Source of the DNA: Porphyromonadaceae bacterium UBA3318
GTDB taxonomy: Bacteria; Bacteroidota; Bacteroidia; Bacteroidales; Muribaculaceae
Reading direction: 5' to 3'
DNA length: 33,660 nt
Assembly: GCA_002361235.1 (NCBI GenBank)
Contig: DESI01000055.1
Location: forward strand, 1 to 33,660
The position numbers were made by a program, and so were the translations under genes. Below are positions 30,964 to 33,660 of this stretch, piece after piece. The notes beneath the pieces were generated by a model, which saw nothing but the letters and a program-made list of their open reading frames with translations, was not told where the DNA came from and did no database searches. The stretch's first letter is position 1. Each line of letters begins with the position of its first letter.

Positions 30964-33564
30964 CTACTTGTTCACGAACACCAGCTGGTCGTCGCGGACG
31001 TCGATGGTGATGGGGTGCTCGCGGTCCACCTTCTGCGCCAGGATGTCTTTCGACAGCTGGTTCAGCACCAGGCGCTGGATAGTCCTCTTGACGGGGCGCG
31101 CGCCGAACTCGGGATCGTAGCCGTCCTCGGCCAGCAGGTCGAGGGCCGCGGGTGTCACCTCCAAGGTTATGCCGTTGGTCTGCAGCATCTTCTTCACGCT
31201 GCGCACCTGCAGTTCCACAATCTCCAGGATTTCCTTCTTGCTCAGAGGTGTGAACATCACCGTCTCGTCGATACGGTTCAGGAACTCCGGACGGATTATC
31301 TGTTTCAGACGGTCCATCACATCCTGCTTGGTGCGGGCTATGATGTCCTGCTTCTCGTCCTCCTTCTTGTCGTTGAAGCCCTCGAAATTCTGACGGATTA
31401 TGTCGGAACCCATGTTGGACGTCATGATTATGATGGTGTTCTTGAAGTTGATGAAGCGTCCCTTGTTGTCGGTCAGACGACCGTCGTCCAATACCTGCAG
31501 CAGGATGTTGAACACATCGGGGTTGGCTTTCTCGATCTCGTCGAACAGCACCACGGAGTAGGGTTTGCGGCGCACGGCTTCGGTAAGCTGGCCTCCCTCC
31601 TCATAACCTACGTATCCCGGAGGCGCTCCGACCAGTCGGCTCACGGAGTGCTTCTCCATATACTCCGACATATCGATACGGGTCATCATGTCCTCGTCGT
31701 CGAACAGATATTCGGCCAGCGCCTTGGCAAGTTCGGTCTTTCCGACACCGGTGGTGCCGAGGAATATGAACGAACCGATGGGGCGTCTGGGGTCGTTCAG
31801 ACCGGCACGGCTGCGGCGCACGGCGTCCGACACGGCGCGTATGGCGTCCTCCTGACCTACGACACGTTTGTGCAGTTCCTCCTCCAGGTGCAGCAGTTTC
31901 TCCTTCTCGCTCTGGGCCATCTTCTTGACGGGGATGCCTGTCCAGCGGCTTACAACCTCGGCGATGTCCTCGGCGTCCACTTCCTCCTTGATCATGGCGC
32001 CTTCGCCCTGCAGTTCCTTCAGCCGTGCCTGGATGGCGGCGTTCTCGTCCTGTTTCTGCTTGATGCGGCTGTAGCGTATCTCGGCCACCTTGGCATAGTC
32101 GCCTTCGCGCTCCGCCTTCTCGGCCTCGTAGTTCAGCTGCTCGATGTCTATCTTGTTCTGCTGGATCTTGTTTATCTCGTTCTTCTCGGCCTGCCACTTG
32201 GCGCGCAGCGATTTCTCGGTGTCGCGCAGGTTGGCTAAGTCTTCGTCTATCTCCTTCAGCTTGTAGTCGTCGCCCTCGCGCTTGATGGCCTCGCGCTCTA
32301 TCTCAAGCTGCTTGATCTTGCGCGACGCCTCGTCCAGTGCCTGCGGCTGGGAGTCCATTTCCAGACGCAGCTTGGATGCCGCCTCATCTATCAGGTCTAT
32401 GGCCTTGTCGGGCAGGAAACGGTCGGTGATATAGCGCACCGAAAGCTGTACGGCCGCGATGATGGCCTCGTCCTTGATACGCACCTTGTGGTGGTTCTCG
32501 TAACGCTCCTTCAGACCGCGAAGAATCGATATGGCCGACAGCTCGTCCGGCTCGTCCACCATCACTTTCTGGAAACGACGCTCCAGAGCCTTGTCTTTTT
32601 CGAAATATTTCTGATACTCGTCCAGGGTGGTGGCACCGATGGAACGGAGCTCGCCGCGGGCTAAGGCCGGCTTCAGGATGTTCGCGGCATCCATTGCACC
32701 CTCACCCTTGCCGGCACCCACTAAGGTGTGGATTTCGTCGATGAACAGGATTATCTCGCCGTCCGACCCCGACACCTCGTTTACGATGGCCTTGAGTCGC
32801 TCCTCGAACTCACCCTTGTATTTGGCGCCTGCTACGAGGGCACCCATATCGAGTGAATATATCTGTTTCGACTTCAGGTTCTCGGGGACGTCACCGCGCA
32901 CTATGCGCATTGCCAGCCCTTCGGCGATTGCCGTCTTACCGGTACCCGGTTCGCCGACCAGCATGGGATTGTTCTTGGTGCGTCGCGACAGAATCTGAAG
33001 CACGCGGCGAATCTCCTCGTCACGGCCGATGACCGGGTCGAGCTTGCCGTTACGCGCGCGGTCGTTCAGGTTGATGGCATATTTGCTCAGGGCCTGATAT
33101 GTCTCCTCGGCGCTCTGGTCCTTCACCTTGTTGCCCTTGCGCAGTTCCTGTATGGCGGCCTGCAAGTCCTTTTCGGTCAAGCCAGCGTCCTTAAGTATCT
33201 GCGACGCCTTGCAGCGCGTCTGGAGTATGCCCATCAGCATGGCCTCCACCGACACATACTCGTCGCCGTTCTTCTTGGAATAGTCCACGGCTTTCTGCAA
33301 AGCCTCGTTTGACTCACGTGACAAAACCACGTCACCGCCTGACACTTTTGGCAAAGCGGCAATAGCGGCGTCCAGCGCGCTCTTCACCGATGCCACGGAG
33401 GCACCCGTCTTCTGGAAGATAAAGTTCACGATAGGCTCCGACTCGGAGATGATGGCTTTCAGTATATGTTCCGGCTCAATCATCTGCTGGCCCGACGCCT
33501 TGGCGTAATCTATCGCCTTCTGAACCACTTCCTGCGACTTAATCGTAAAATTGTTGAAATTCAT
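30964..33564 (-). CDS. clpB: ATP-dependent disaggregase ClpB
   Basis: An 866-residue hexameric AAA+ chaperone that works with DnaK to pull apart protein aggregates. Two N-terminal Clp_N repeats (1-145) are followed by the first ATPase domain (Walker A GEPGTGKT at 204-211, Walker B ILFIDEIH), a long coiled-coil middle domain (about 400-525), the second ATPase domain (Walker A GTTGVGKT near 605) and a C-terminal AAA lid. The middle domain separates it from ClpC and ClpA, and no ClpP-binding tripeptide of ClpA/X type is present. It is monocistronic with a probable -7 element at 33635-33642. Its gene converges with the envelope operon; the hairpin at 30886-30928 lies between them. Confidence 0.97.
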   Translation of the reverse strand: MNFNNFTIKSQEVVQKAIDYAKASGQQMIEPEHILKAIISESEPIVNFIFQKTGASVASVKSALDAAIAALPKVSGGDVVLSRESNEALQKAVDYSKKNGDEYVSVEAMLMGILQTRCKASQILKDAGLTEKDLQAAIQELRKGNKVKDQSAEETYQALSKYAINLNDRARNGKLDPVIGRDEEIRRVLQILSRRTKNNPMLVGEPGTGKTAIAEGLAMRIVRGDVPENLKSKQIYSLDMGALVAGAKYKGEFEERLKAIVNEVSGSDGEIILFIDEIHTLVGAGKGEGAMDAANILKPALARGELRSIGATTLDEYQKYFEKDKALERRFQKVMVDEPDELSAISILRGLKERYENHHKVRIKDEAIIAAVQLSVRYITDRFLPDKAIDLIDEAASKLRLEMDSQPQALDEASRKIKQLEIEREAIKREGDDYKLKEIDEDLANLRDTEKSLRAKWQAEKNEINKIQQNKIDIEQLNYEAEKAEREGDYAKVAEIRYSRIKQKQDENAAIQARLKELQGEGAMIKEEVDAEDIAEVVSRWTGIPVKKMAQSEKEKLLHLEEELHKRVVGQEDAIRAVSDAVRRSRAGLNDPRRPIGSFIFLGTTGVGKTELAKALAEYLFDDEDMMTRIDMSEYMEKHSVSRLVGAPPGYVGYEEGGQLTEAVRRKPYSVVLFDEIEKANPDVFNILLQVLDDGRLTDNKGRFINFKNTIIIMTSNMGSDIIRQNFEGFNDKKEDEKQDIIARTKQDVMDRLKQIIRPEFLNRIDETVMFTPLSKKEILEIVELQVRSVKKMLQTNGITLEVTPAALDLLAEDGYDPEFGARPVKRTIQRLVLNQLSKDILAQKVDREHPITIDVRDDQLVFVNK

Positions 33565-33634
33565 ATAGTGAGAGATTAATGATCAGCTTAATGTATTTAT
33601 AGTATTGATTTGATTTACTAAAATTAACTAATTT

Positions 33635-33642
33635 CAAATTTA
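33635..33642 (-). promoter_or_regulatory. Probable -7 element of the clpB promoter
   Basis: On the minus strand TAAATTTG matches TANNTTTG about 70 bases before the ATG. The -33 element would fall at or beyond the window edge (33661 onward), so it cannot be checked here. It is a housekeeping-type element; no separate heat-shock-type box was recognised. Confidence 0.4.
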
Positions 33643-33660
33643 GTACATGACAAAAATTAA

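Noticed and set aside
30928..32238. 436-codon frame opposite clpB
   Set aside because: Reverse-strand shadow of the ClpB middle and second ATPase domains; composition dominated by Leu, Val and His.

Overview
The window looks like chromosomal core sequence from a member of the Bacteroidota, most likely a Bacteroidales. Four things point there. Promoters fit the group's TTTG-N19/20-TANNTTTG pattern. Genes mostly lack Shine-Dalgarno sequences. The proteins are typical of the phylum: the type IX secretion translocon SprA, HU-LysM membrane proteins, OMP beta-barrel/GIN-domain proteins and a NupG-type permease. Finally, the tRNAs do not encode CCA. SprA is a full-length type IX secretion marker that classical gut Bacteroides lack, which favours groups such as Muribaculaceae, Prevotellaceae or Porphyromonadaceae; I cannot go finer. 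No mobile element, prophage or CRISPR array is visible.

Positions 1-6500 hold the start of rpsP (minus), then prfA (plus), a membrane-bound nucleotide-sugar 4,6-dehydratase (minus), tRNA-Glu (minus), and a minus-strand pair of a lipoprotein gene and an unusual in-frame fusion of MurB to a PhnP-like metallo-beta-lactamase domain. The lipoprotein gene is preceded by a 195-bp imperfect palindrome with perfect 21-bp outer arms, and then comes tRNA-Met (plus) with its own promoter and terminator.

Positions 6900-12350 hold a Crp/Fnr-like regulator, then a probable operon of a nucleoside permease, rsmE and kdsA. This runs directly into a convergent MscS-type channel gene with no intergenic base. 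Positions 12350-16500 hold ndk and an M23-LysM peptidase, a strong terminator, then two coupled HU genes. The second HU gene encodes a cytoplasmic HU domain, an acidic linker, one membrane helix and a periplasmic LysM domain, so it is a candidate physical link between DNA and peptidoglycan. A small charged protein gene lies opposite.

Positions 16500-25810 form a tightly overlapping recR - acetyltransferase - ruvA - sprA cluster that joins DNA repair to the outer-membrane translocon of type IX secretion. Directly after sprA there is a 9-bp minisatellite with eleven GGG runs in exact register.

Positions 25930-30930 hold an apparent envelope-stress operon: an outer-membrane beta-barrel protein, an ECF sigma factor, an anti-sigma-like membrane protein, a small DUF4252-like exported protein and a GIN-domain (DUF2807-like) solenoid protein. 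It is headed by a candidate ECF-type promoter and closed by a strong hairpin. The window ends with clpB on the minus strand.

The most interesting items are the HU/HU-TM-LysM pair, the MurB-hydrolase fusion, the G-triplet minisatellite, the palindromic leader with its possible small ORF, and the self-contained ECF locus.
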